Part shown: piece after piece, positions 10,768-20,302 of the stretch
How the letters are laid out: the number at the start of each line of letters is the position of its first letter
Numbering within the stretch: the first letter of the stretch is position 1
From: Rhizobium sp. RCAM05350
Lineage (GTDB): Bacteria; Pseudomonadota; Alphaproteobacteria; Rhizobiales; Rhizobiaceae
Length of the DNA: 64,000 nucleotides
Assembly: GCA_024426085.1 (NCBI GenBank)
Contig: CP087974.1
Location: forward strand, 3,320,001 to 3,384,000
Direction of reading: 5' to 3'
Notes under the pieces: generated by a model
Told to the model about the DNA's origin: nothing
Database searches by the model: none
The model's input: only the letters and a program-made list of their open reading frames with translations
Made by a program: the position numbers and the translations under genes

Positions 10768-11788
10768 TTACTGGCCGACCTTGGCATTCCACTCGGACAG
10801 CCACGCATCGCGGTTGTCGAGCGCTACGGCGGATGGGATCAGCTTCAGGCTGTTGGCGGTTTCTTCGCCATAGGTCAGGTTGCCGGCGATTTCGTCGGAG
10901 ACCTTGGCTTCCTTGTTGGCTGGGCTATCGACCAGCTTCTCGGCAAGCTTTGTCTGGATTTCGGTCGAGAGCCAGAAATCCATGAATTCGAGTGCCAGAT
11001 CCTGGTTCTTCGAGCCCTTGGTCAGAACCATGACGTTCATGCCGCCGGTCTGGCCTTCCTTCGGGGTCGCCCAGCCGAGTGGCAGGTCCAGCTTGGTGAA
11101 CGGCGCCCAGGAGAAACGGCCGATTGGTGCCGCCCAGATTTCTTCCTGCTGCATCAGCTGCACCAGCTGCGAGGATTTGACGTAGAAGGTGACGATATCG
11201 TCTTTCTTGGCGCCAACCGCTTCGATTGCGCCCTTGAGATCCGGCGTATCGACGCCGAGCGCCTTGCCGAGCATATAGAGGGACGGCGGACCCTGGTTGG
11301 TCGTGACATTCGGGAAGGCGACGTGACCGGCATATTCCGGCTTCAGCAGGTCGGCCCAGGACTCGATTTTCATCTTGTCGGTGCGGTAGACAATGGAGGT
11401 CGCATAGAAGGTGTAGCCGACGCTCATGCCGTCGCCGTTCGGATCCTTGGCGATGTCGTAGAGCTTGCCGAAGTTGCTGAGCTTGGTGTTGTCGATCTTC
11501 TCGATCAGGCCATTGCGGTCGGCCGAAGCGCGTCGGCCATGGAAACCACGGCCATGTCGATGACAGGGCTAGCCTTGTTGGCTTCGATCTTGGCGAGGCG
11601 CTCGACGCTGTTGCCGGTTTCAACAACCAGCTTACAGCCGCATTTGGCTTCGAAGGGATCGTAGACGATCTCCTTGAACTCGTCCTGCGGAAGGCATAGA
11701 CGGAAATTGTCAGGGTCTTTTCCTGGGCATGGGCGGCACCCATGGTCAGCATCAGCGCGGCGGCCGATGAAAAGAGCATTTTATTCAT
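10768..11788 (-). CDS. Extracellular solute-binding protein, PotD/family 1 type (two frameshifts)
   Basis: Periplasmic receptor of the importer. A signal peptide is clear (MNKMLFSSAAALMLTMG, cut after AHA at about residue 21). The mature part includes DPFEAKCGCKLVVETGNS, GYTFYATSIVYRTDKM and, near the C-terminus, ALEFMDFWLSTEIQTKLAE, all typical of COG0687-like proteins. About 340 residues. The frame changes near 11690 and 11530. It is the second gene of the lacI-led operon, 74 bases after lacI. The ligand is unknown; operon partners point to a purine nucleoside or related compound. Confidence 0.88.
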
Positions 11789-11862
11789 CTGCGTTCTCCT
11801 TCTGGTGGTTTTTGGGCCGGTAATTGTTTCTCCGGCGTTTTTTGGGTTTGTGATGTTTCCGG

Positions 11863-12914
11863 TCATGCGATCAGGGCGTTCGGCGGCGGTCCCGATGTCT
11901 GCCGGACCACCAGTTGCATGGGCACGCTCGACCGGCGTTCCGCCGCGACCGTGCCCGTCACCGTGCGTATGATGTCGAGACCCGATGCCGTGTCGGCCTC
12001 TATGACGCGGACCAGCGCGGCGATGGCGATGTCGGCGATTTCAGCCATATCCATCCGGACCGTGGTGAGGCCCGGGGTGACGACCGAAGACCAGACGAGA
12101 TCGTCAAAGCCGGTGACGCTGACATGCTCGGGCACGCCGATGCCGGCGCGCTGCAATTCGGTCAAGGCTCGTAACGCCGGCAGATCGGAAACGGTGGCAA
12201 AGGCGGTAAAACCGTTTTCCACGTAGTCTTTGAGGCCGAGAAGACTTCCCTTGCCGTGCGTCTGCTCGTGTTTTTCGATCCAGAACACCTCGGCATGACC
12301 GCCTGCGGGCAGGCGGGATTTCATGCCGCCGATGCGGTCGTTCTGCACATTCGAGGCCGGATTGTTGCCGATCAGCAGAAGCTTACGGTGTCCCAGCGAT
12401 GCCAGGTGCTCGATCACCGTCTGTCCGCCCTGCCAGTGATCCGCCGAAACCGTGTTGCCGGGAGTGGAGGGGCTGTCGATTACCGCAACGGGGCAACCGA
12501 TATCTGCAATTCGGGTTCCGAGCCGCGGAATGATGACGATGCCGTCAACATCGCGTTCGATCAGGCGGTTGATGGCGTCCGTCTGCAGGGCGACGTCGCC
12601 CGCGCGAGATCGGCGATCAGAACGCCGTAGCCGGCATTGCTCGCGGCGTATTCGATCGCCTGGGCTATCTGCGGGAACAGGGGATTGGCGATATTGGGGA
12701 GGACCAGGCCGAGAACCCCGGTGCGTCCGGTGCGAAGCGCCCGACCGGTCAAGCTCGGCGTGTAGCCAAGTTCGGCTGCGGTGACGCGGATCTTTTCAGC
12801 AAGCTCGGCCGAAACACGGCCTTTTCCCGAAAGTGCATTGGACACGGTAGCCGCCGACACGCCGAGCGAGGCGGCGATCTGGCTGAGATCTGATCCTGTG
12901 CGCGCCGTGGCCAT
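11863..12914 (-). CDS. LacI family transcriptional regulator (one frameshift)
   Basis: About 350 residues. The N-terminal helix-turn-helix reads DLSQIAASLGVSAATVSNALSGKGRVS (residues 9-35 in total) and is followed by the hinge and a periplasmic-binding-like effector domain (VLGLVLPNIANPLFPQ, then VSVTGFDDLVWSS near residue 270). The frame breaks near 12600. It heads the purine operon and is transcribed with it. A perfect 34-bp palindrome lies 8 bases before its start codon, so autorepression of the whole operon is likely. The effector is probably a purine or nucleoside, by analogy with PurR/RbsR-type members; this is inference. Confidence 0.92.
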
Positions 12915-12922
12915 TTCGATCC

Positions 12923-12956
12923 AACAGGGTTGATTAATCGATTAATCAACCCTGTT
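12923..12956. promoter_or_regulatory. Perfect 34-bp palindrome, probable LacI-type operator
   Basis: Each half is 17 bases, AACAGGGTTGATTAATC followed by its exact reverse complement, with no spacer and the dyad centre between 12939 and 12940. It lies immediately upstream of the lacI start codon (12914), in the position of an autoregulatory operator. The core TTAATCGATTAA has the central CG of LacI-family operators. The perfect symmetry extends well beyond the 14-20 bases such proteins normally contact. Confidence 0.8.
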
Positions 12957-13032
12957 ATAGCAATCTTATTGCGTTGTCGATACGTTTTTCAGGCTTTGCG
13001 GACGCGGGGGTGTCGTTCAGGGAGGCTGGGTC

Positions 13033-13857
13033 TCAGACGTCCCAAACGGGGCACCAGTCGCCGTTCACCAGCCGCATGCCCTTTTCCAGACCTTCGATCC
13101 GTTTGATCTCGGCTGGCGTGAGTGTGATCTTGCGCGCTTCGAAATTCAGGATGATGCGATCTTGCTTGCTGGAAGAGGGGATGACGATGTGCCCCTTGGC
13201 CGTCAGGAAGGCGAGCGCGACCTGTTCGCCCGTGGCGCCATGGGCTTTGCCGATCTCTTCGAGAACCGGGTCGCCCACGACGGCGCCACGCGCCAGCGGC
13301 GAATAGGCGGTGACGGCAATGCCGAGCGTTTCGCAATGATCGATGATCGGCCGGTTCTGCATGTAAACATGGCACTCCACCTGATTGGTGATGATCGTGC
13401 GGTCGCCGAGCAGGCGGATGCTTTCGTCGATCATCTCCTTGGTAAAGTTCGAAACACCGATCCACTTGGCGAGGCCAGCGTCGAAGACCTCTGCAAGCTG
13501 ACCGACATAATCGGCCAGCGGATATTTGTTGTGCGGTGACGGCCAGTGCAAAAGCAGCAGGTCGACCTGATTGGTCTGGAGTTTTTCCAGGCTCTCCCTG
13601 ACCGACGGCATAACGACGCCGGGTCCGTAGTTTTCGGGCTTCACCTTTGTCGTGATGAAGATTTCGCTGCGCGGAACGCCGGCGTCCTTGATGCCGCGGG
13701 CAACGCCCTGTTCGTTATTGTAGCCCTGGGCGGTGTCGATATGCTGGCAGCCCGCTTCCAGCGCCCAGATGACGCCCTGATAGGCTTCGTCCACGGAGCG
13801 GTTCCACGTGCCGTAGCCCATCTGTGGGATGCCGGCGACCATTGGTTCTATCGTCAT
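13033..13857 (-). CDS. Aldo/keto reductase
   Basis: Intact 274-residue NADPH-dependent oxidoreductase with a TIM-barrel fold. The catalytic tetrad region is visible: HIDTAQGYNNE (Asp and Tyr, residues 39-50), the lysine in FITTKVKPEN and the histidine in LLLLHWPSP. The cofactor-binding segment PSSSKQDRI lies near residue 226. It is closest in style to the DkgA/YtbE class. It lies 21 bases after a second aldo/keto reductase gene and is the last gene of the set; the physiological substrate is unknown, perhaps a sugar or sugar-derived carbonyl. Confidence 0.92.
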   Translation of the reverse strand: MTIEPMVAGIPQMGYGTWNRSVDEAYQGVIWALEAGCQHIDTAQGYNNEQGVARGIKDAGVPRSEIFITTKVKPENYGPGVVMPSVRESLEKLQTNQVDLLLLHWPSPHNKYPLADYVGQLAEVFDAGLAKWIGVSNFTKEMIDESIRLLGDRTIITNQVECHVYMQNRPIIDHCETLGIAVTAYSPLARGAVVGDPVLEEIGKAHGATGEQVALAFLTAKGHIVIPSSSKQDRIILNFEARKITLTPAEIKRIEGLEKGMRLVNGDWCPVWDV

Positions 13858-13878
13858 GTTCTCTTCTTTCTGCTCTGC

Positions 13879-14848
13879 TCAGAAACCGTCCACATGCAGC
13901 GGCGTATAGGGGGCCTCGAGCTTTTGGATTTCATTTGCGGTAAGTTGGAGATCGACTGCGGCGATCGCGTCTTCGAGATGGCTCATCTTGCTGACACCGA
14001 CGATCGGCGAGGTTACGACCGGCTTCTGCAGAACCCAGGCCATCGCGACCTGCGCCATGGAGGTGTTGCGCGTCCTGGCGATGGCCTCGACTGCGTCGAC
14101 AATGTCGCTGGTCACCGGTCTTCTCATACATCGTCTTGTTGTAGCGGTCGGTTGTGGCGCGCTTGGTCTCGGTGCCCCAGGCGCGGGTCAACTTGCCGCC
14201 ACCGAGTGGGCTCCACGGCAAAACGGCGAGGCCCTGATCGCCGCAGAGTGGCAGCATTTCGCGTTCTTCCTCGCGATAGGTGAGGCTCACTTGGTTCTGC
14301 ATCGAGACGAACTTTGTCCAACCGTTGAGTTCGGCCGCATGCTGCAGCTTGGAAAACTGCCATGCCCACATGGAGGATGCGCCGATATAGCGGGCCTTGC
14401 CGGCGCGCACGACATCGTTCAGCGCTTCCATCGTCTCTTCAACTGGAGTGAACGGGTCAAAGCGGTGGATCTGGTAGAGGTCGACATAATCGGTGCCGAG
14501 ACGGCGCAGGCTGTTGTCGATCTCGGCAAGGATTGCGGCGCGGGAAAGGCCCTGGCCGTTCGGCCCCGGACGCATGCGGCCGAACACCTTGGTGGCGAGC
14601 ACGATTTCCTGGCGGGGCGCCAGTTCCTTGAGCAGTACGCCGGTTATCTCTTCGCTGGTGCCCTGCGCATAGACATTGGCCGTATCGAAGAAGTTGATAC
14701 CAGCGTCCCAGGCGCGCTTGAACATCGGCCGCGCCTCGTCAAGCCCGAGAACCCAGGGGCGTTCGTCCGTCTGCTTGCCGAACGACATGCAGCCAAAGCA
14801 GATGCGGCTGACTTCAAGCCCGGTCTTGCCAAGTCTCACGGTTTTCAT
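13879..14848 (-). CDS. Aldo/keto reductase, YajO/Tas type (one frameshift)
   Basis: About 323 residues starting MKTVRLGKTGLEVSRICFG. Catalytic features are NFFDTANVYAQG (Asp, Tyr), VLATKVFG (Lys) and YQIHRFD (His). The C-terminus PIVGVSKMSHLEDAI carries the NADPH-binding segment. The frame changes near 14125. It sits between the epimerase-like gene (53 bases upstream) and the other aldo/keto reductase (21 bases downstream), so these three probably act on one carbohydrate pathway. Confidence 0.9.
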
Positions 14849-14901
14849 GATTTTTGCCTCCGAGTTAACGATTGGCCCTGTCGGCGGTGTACCGCCTGAC
14901 A

Positions 14902-15799
14902 TCACAGGCCGGACACGTATTTCCGCCAGTTGTGTTCTTCCTTGAAGCCGAGCACCTCCCGGATCTTGCGATTGGAGAGGGGGGCTTCGAACACGCCGAG
15001 TTCTGCGGGTGATGGGCGTGTTCGGCGCCCAGCGACCAAGGAACTCCCGTGTTGGCTCGGTCGCCGTGATGGTGTCGTTGACGGCGTTGAAGACTTGGAA
15101 GCCAAGGCCATCGGTCTGCAGGCAAAGATCAACGATCTGGCCGAGATCGCGGGCATCTATGTAGCTCCAGGCATTCCGCTTGCGCGACGCCGGGTCGGCG
15201 AGAAAGCCTGGAAAGCGCTCGTATTCATGCGGTTCGATGACATTGGCGATCCGCAAGGCGTAGATGTCGATCCCGCTCCTCATCGCAAACGCCCGGGCCG
15301 TCCTCTCGTTCACCACCTTGGAGAGGCCATAGCTGTCCATCGGATCGGTGTCGTAGTCTTCTTCGAGCGGGAACGAATGGAAATCCTTGTCGCCCTCAGC
15401 AAAACAGACGCCGTAGGTGGTTTCGCTCGACGCGATGATCACCTTGGGAATGCCGAGCTTCACCGCAGCCTCGATGACGTTGTAGGTCGAGATCGCATTG
15501 ACCGCGAAGGTCTGGTTGTCCGGCCTGAGCAGGAGGCTGGGGATCGCTGCGAAATGCACGACGGCATCGACCTTGGCTGGCCCGCTTCCGGTCTCCAACT
15601 CTGCGCCGTTGAAATGCATCGACAAGGCGTTGAAGGTCTGGCCGCCATCGGTCAGATCGGTGATCAGCGTCTGTACGCCGGGGCAGTCCAACGCAACGAG
15701 GTCAAGGTTGCGAACCTTATGTCCCTTGTTCAGCAGATAGGGAACGGCATGACGGCCGGCCTTGCCGCTGCCGCCAGTAAAGATGACACGCTTGCTCAT
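14902..15799 (-). CDS. NAD-dependent epimerase/dehydratase, extended SDR (one frameshift)
   Basis: About 299 residues beginning MSKRVIFTGGSGKAGRH, the TGGxGxxG Rossmann motif at residues 8-15. The catalytic YGLSK (Tyr-x-x-x-Lys) lies near residue 156, with the serine in IIASSETTYG. The frame breaks near 15015, after which the C-terminus reads KIREVLGFKEEHNW. Closest families are UDP-glucose 4-epimerase-like and sugar dehydrogenase-like SDRs. It is 145 bases downstream of the LysR gene and upstream of two aldo/keto reductases on the same strand. Confidence 0.88.
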
Positions 15800-15944
15800 G
15801 TGATGTCCGCTTCTTCTGGAACGAGCCTTGCGTTGACGCCAAGGCATGGAAAGGTTCGATAGAACCGGTACAATGCCGGGCAACGCTGAATCAATGGGTT
15901 GAGAATCATCGATCCGATGAGTTGAGCTCATCAGTTGGGCGGCG

Positions 15945-16848
15945 TTAGAGCCCGTTGAGGTTCCGAACGATCTTGATCAGTGCCTCGACACCGAAGGGAA
16001 GCTGCCGCCTGCTGGAATAGTACATCGATAGCGGCGGCCCCATGGACGCCCATTTCGGAAGAACCGCTTCCAAGCGCCCCGCCGAAATATAGGGGCTGGC
16101 GAGGCTTTCGAGGCAATAGGCTATCCCGACACCTTCAAGGGCTGCGTTAATGGCAAGATCAGTTTCGCCGGATATCAGTGTTCCGGGAACATCGATCTCG
16201 CGCCGTTCATCGCCGCGTTCCGAACTCCCATTTGTAGATTTGCCCACGACCCGTGCGAATGCGGATGCAATTGTGGGAAAGGAGGTCCTCCGGTACTGCC
16301 GTGCGGCCATAGGTCTTCAGGTAGTCGGGTGCCGCGACCACGATCCATCTAAGCGCAGGCGTAAGCGGAATGGCGATCATGTCTTCCGGGATGGTGCCGC
16401 CATATCTTATTCCGGCATCGAAGCCTTCGGCAGTGACATCGACAAACTGATCGTCGACGGCGACCTCGAGTTCGACATTCGGGAAGCGCTGCCGGAAAAT
16501 CGGAATGGCGGGCCTCAACAGCAGAATCGCCGCGTCTTTCAGAACATTGATACGAATGCTGCCGGTAGCGCCTTGATGATGGTCGTTCAAGTCCTCCAGC
16601 CCGGAGTGTATCAGCTCAAACCCGGCGGAAATCTTTTCCGCCAGTGCGGTTCCGGCAGCGGTTGGCGCAACGCTGCGGCTGGTTCGATTGAGCAGGCGCA
16701 CACCAAGCCGTTGCTCCAGCGCCTTCATGCTGTGGCTGAGTGCCGAGGCGGTGACATCCAGGTGATCGGCTGCCTTCCGGAAGCTGCGATACTGGACGAT
16801 CGTCAGAAAGACTGACAGTTCGTGAATTTCATTGCGCTTGAACGGCAT
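15945..16848 (-). CDS. LysR family transcriptional regulator (one frameshift)
   Basis: About 301 residues. The N-terminal winged helix-turn-helix reads FLTIVQYRSFRKAADHLDVT with ASALSHSMKALEQRLG as recognition helix (residues 13-50), followed by a LysR substrate domain (SIRINVLKDAAILLL onward). The frame changes near 16215. Unlike many LysR genes it is on the same strand as the downstream epimerase and reductase genes, so it may regulate from the head of the cluster. The inducer is unknown. Confidence 0.92.
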
Positions 16849-16864
16849 ATCGGTCGCCCAGCTT

Positions 16865-17889
16865 TCAGTATTTCTTTTTCTGAATGACCTTGTTGCCACG
16901 CGGCCCTGTCTGCACCGGCGTGTTGCTGACATTTTCCTCCAGCAGTTTGCGCCAGCGGGCCAGCCGCTCCGCTGGCAGCGTGCCGGCCTTGATGGCCGCC
17001 TGAACGGCGCAGCCCGGTTCGTGATCGTGGGTACAGTCCGTGAAACTTGCAGGAGGGGGCAAGGTCGGTGATTTCGGAAAACAGCGTGTCGATACCCTCG
17101 GACACGTCGCTGACATGCAGGGTGCGCATTCCGGGTGTGTCGATGACCCAGCCGCCGCCGGCAATGGCATGCAATGATCGGGCCGTTGTGGTGTGACGCC
17201 CCTTGGCATCACTTTCGCGGATGTCTCCGGTTTCCTGCGCGGCCTCGTGGCTGAGGCCTGCCAGCGTGTTGACCAGCGTCGATTTGCCGACGCCGGACGA
17301 TCCGACCAGAGCGACGGTCTGCCCAGCGCCACACCACGGGGCGAGCACATTGGCTGCATCGGCGGAGCGACCATTGACGACGATGACGTCCAGATCGCGT
17401 TGCAGACTTCTTGCTTCCTGCTCGAAAGTGCTTGCATCCTCGATGGTGTCGGCCTTGGTCAGCACGATCACCTGGATTCGTCCCGGCCTGATTGGCCAGG
17501 GCCAGATAGCGCTCCAGCCGTGCGGGACTGAAATCGGCATTGCAGGAGGTGACGATGAACAGAGTATCGACATTGGCTGCTGCCAGCTGGTGGCCATGCC
17601 TGCCTTCCGTCCGGCGTTGCAGCAATGTCCGGCGTTCCAGCCTGCGGATAAGCAGATGGGTGCGAGGATCGGCCAGTATCCAGTCGCCGACGGCGAAGTC
17701 GCCGGTGTTGGTCTTGTGCGCGAGAGTGAGTTTGACCGCCCCCTCGGCAGACAGCGCGCTCAGCCGGGCGCGGTGGACTTCGGCGATGCGCATCGGGATG
17801 AGGCCAGATTCTGACCGCTCGATCTGGGAGGCAAAAAACTCGGACCAGCCATGGGACGCCAGAAAGGCTGCGTCTGCACGCTCCGTCAC
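16865..17889 (-). CDS. rsgA: Ribosome small subunit GTPase RsgA (two frameshifts)
   Basis: Circularly permuted GTPase of late 30S maturation. The order G4-G1-G3 is seen: LTKAD (G4), then VGSSGVGKSTLVNTL (P-loop) and DTPGMR (G3). An OB-fold precedes (RARLSALSAEGAVKL, VGDWILAD) and a C-terminal zinc-binding region follows, including CTHDHEPGCAVQAA. The frame changes near 17485 and 17045. I prefer the GTG at 17889 (VTERADAAFLASHGW), which has GGGGAG upstream; an ATG at 17967 would add 26 residues with little family resemblance. Confidence 0.9.
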
Positions 17890-18165
17890 ACAGCCGCTCC
17901 CCGGCACAGTGTCGCGTTCATGGATGATCCTTCTCAAAACAAGTTCAGATGCTGATATCAGAAGCACCCCGATGGTGCCAATCGTTTCGAGAATGCCGGT
18001 TTTTCAGTTTTGTCTGGGAAATGCCGCAAACTTCCGGTAGGGAAGGGCATCCGGGTCAATTTGGCCCTTTTCAACACGCATTGGCGACATTCGCACGCGG
18101 GCGTTCCCATTCTATCCGGGGTCGCGTGTCGATGCCTTTTTCACCATTTCTACCAAGGACAGATT

Positions 18166-18459
18166 ATGATTTCGCTCGAATTGACACCGGTTCGGATCCG
18201 GGGCTTGAAGCTCGCCAAGGAAGGAAACCTCTTCCCGCAGCCGGCCAAAAAATGGACACATGAGAACGCAACGGTCACCTATGCAAAGACCGACCGGTTC
18301 AAGGAACGTCCGCAGAAGATCCGCTTCCTGACGACGACGACGCTCAACGAACTCGAAGAGCTCGGCTTTCTGGAACGCAGCCATCTCGACCATGACGTCA
18401 CTGTGGACCCGCGCGGGATCACGATGGCCGGCAAGATGTGGCTGATGGCCAACAAGTAA
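18166..18459 (+). CDS. Small conserved-looking protein of unknown function
   Basis: 97 residues starting MISLELTPVRIRGLKLAKEG, with AAGGAC six bases before the ATG as ribosome site. It is basic, rich in Lys, Arg and Thr, with no membrane segment, signal or recognisable domain; the middle (LTTTTLNELEELGFLERSHL) looks helical. It is monocistronic, between rsgA and a zinc-ribbon gene, divergent from rsgA. I do not recognise it. Coding-like composition and a good ribosome site make it a real gene, probably. Confidence 0.65.
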   Translation: MISLELTPVRIRGLKLAKEGNLFPQPAKKWTHENATVTYAKTDRFKERPQKIRFLTTTTLNELEELGFLERSHLDHDVTVDPRGITMAGKMWLMANK

Positions 18460-18556
18460 GACGATCTATCAAGGGACGCCGGCGATACCCTCGAATGCAT
18501 CCGCATTGGAGGGCCGGCCACCCACCTGTCATTTTCCAGCGGCCTGGCGGTGACGC

Positions 18557-18811
18557 CTAGACCCTCGGTTCTCCGCCCGGCGCATAGGCGGTTGTCTGCT
18601 CAAACTTGAACTTGTGGCCACAGCGGCAGCGGATCATATGCCTGCGCGGATTGCTCGAGGCGAACTCCGTTTCGAAGCCACTGGGTAGGGCATCGATTTC
18701 AAATCCACGCGTCTTGCGGCTGGGCATATCGTCCTCCGAAACCTCGGCAAAGCCTGCATTCCCGCATTGGGAGCATTCCAATTTCCGTGAATAGCGATCT
18801 CGCGCAGCCAT
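18557..18811 (-). CDS. Small zinc-ribbon protein
   Basis: 84 residues starting MAARDRYSRKLECSQCGN. Two paired-cysteine knuckles are present, CSQCG near residue 13 and CRCGHKF near residue 62, a pattern that would bind one zinc ion as a ribbon. The spacer is acidic (EVSEDDMPSRK). A start two codons earlier (18817, MKMAARD) is possible. It lies just downstream of pepT on the same strand but is a separate gene. Function unknown; small zinc ribbons often bind nucleic acid or partner proteins. Confidence 0.7.
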   Translation of the reverse strand: MAARDRYSRKLECSQCGNAGFAEVSEDDMPSRKTRGFEIDALPSGFETEFASSNPRRHMIRCRCGHKFKFEQTTAYAPGGEPRV

Positions 18812-18888
18812 CTTCATTCCTTTGACAAGAGGCGGGTCATACCAAAACGGCGGCCGGATGGAAGGGCTTATTGTTCCTTCCGGCAGCG

Positions 18889-20124
18889 TTAGCTGCGCTC
18901 TTCCCAGACCTTTGCCAGCTCGACGATGGTTTTGACGGCCTTTTCCATGTCCTGCCGACTCACCCATTCGGAGCGGCGAATGGAAAGCGTGGCCGCCGGC
19001 AAAGATGTTGGGGCAGGGCAGGCCCATGAACGACAGGCGCGACCCATCGGTGCCGCCGCGAATGCTGCCGCGCACCGGCTCCATGCTCGCGCGCCGGATC
19101 GCCTCGACGGCATTGTCGACGATTTCCGGGTGGCGATCGAGGATCGCCTTCATGTTGCGATACTGCTGCTTGATCTCGAACGTATAGGACGATCCCGGGT
19201 AATCCGGCATGACGTCTTTGACGATCGCCTCGATCATGGCTTCCTTGCTGGCGAGACCCTCGTCGTTGAAATCGCGGACGATCAGACTGATTGTCGCCTT
19301 GTCCATCGCGCCTGTAACGCCCGTTGGGTGAACGAAGCCTTCCTTGCCCTCGGTTGTTTCGGGCGCCACGTGTTTCGGCAGCCGGTCGATGATGGCGCCA
19401 GCGATCTTGATGGCGTTTTCCATCCTGCCCTTGGCAAAGCCCGGATGGATGGCAACGCCCTGGATGGTGATCTCGACGCCATCGGCCGAGAATGTCTCAT
19501 CCTCGATATGGCCGGCCGTTTCACCGTCCATCGTATAGGCAAACTGCGCGCCGAGTTTCGTCAGGTCGACCTTGTCGACCCCACGGCCGATCTCTTCGTC
19601 CACCGTGAACAGGATCTTGATGGTTCCGTGCTTGATCTGCGGGTTGTCGATCAGGAACTGCGCTGCCGTCATGATCTCGGCAAGGCCTGCCTTGTCGTCG
19701 GCGCCGAGCAATGTCGTGCCGTCGGTGGTGATGATGTCATTGCCGATCTGGTCGCGCAGGGCCGGATGGTCGGCAACGCGGATGATCTGCTGCGGATCGC
19801 CCGGGAGCTGGATATCGCCGCCGGCATAGGCGCGTATCCATTGCGGCTTGACGTTGGTGCCGGTGAAGTCCGGCGCCGTGTCCATGTGCGAGCAGAAGCA
19901 GATCACCGGTACGGCCTTGTCGACGTTCGACGGAATGGTCGCGTAGATATAGCCGTGCTCGTCGAGATGGGCATCGGAAAGCCCGATCGCCAACAGTTCC
20001 TCGACCAGCAGGTGGCCGAGGTTCTTCTGTTTTTCGGTGGAGGGCTGTGTTGCCGATTTGGCATCCGACTGGGTGTCGATTACGACGTAAAGCGAAGGAA
20101 ACGGTCGGTAACGGTATCGGTCAT
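18889..20124 (-). CDS. pepT: Peptidase T, tripeptide aminopeptidase (two frameshifts)
   Basis: Cytoplasmic M20B zinc aminopeptidase removing N-terminal residues from tripeptides. Metal and catalytic motifs are FCSHMDTAPDF (near residue 78), LGADDKAGLAEI, TVDEEIGRG and the final GGHAFHSRSEW. Length about 411 residues, as expected. Start MTDTVTDRFLR; the frame shifts near 20090, right after this, and again near 18985, where one extra C breaks FHSRSEW. It is divergent from the ABC-F gene with 178 bases between. That gap holds a perfect 8-bp hairpin, GCCTTCAC / GTGAAGGC (20164-20189). Confidence 0.93.
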
Positions 20125-20302
20125 GGCTCACTCCACTCCATCTGCGTCAGGTGGACTTCTGTAGCCTTCACCGGCTGCGCCGTGAAGGCATTTCCGGGAA
20201 AAACACCATTCAAAAAGCCGCGTCTCGTCCTGTCGAAAACCTGCGACATTCCCCGAAACACGTGGCATAAGGGCGCCGCAACATTTCTTGGGCACCGCAC
20301 AA

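Noticed and set aside
13931..15931. A 666-residue frame joining the epimerase-like protein and the aldo/keto reductase
   Set aside because: It results from the indel near 15015 removing the epimerase stop. Each protein has its own start, family-typical length and ending.
18557..20131. A single long frame joining peptidase T to the zinc-ribbon protein
   Set aside because: The junction is caused by an extra C near 18985 that shifts PepT out of frame. The true PepT C-terminus (ending VWEERS) and the zinc-ribbon start are both clear, so they are separate genes.
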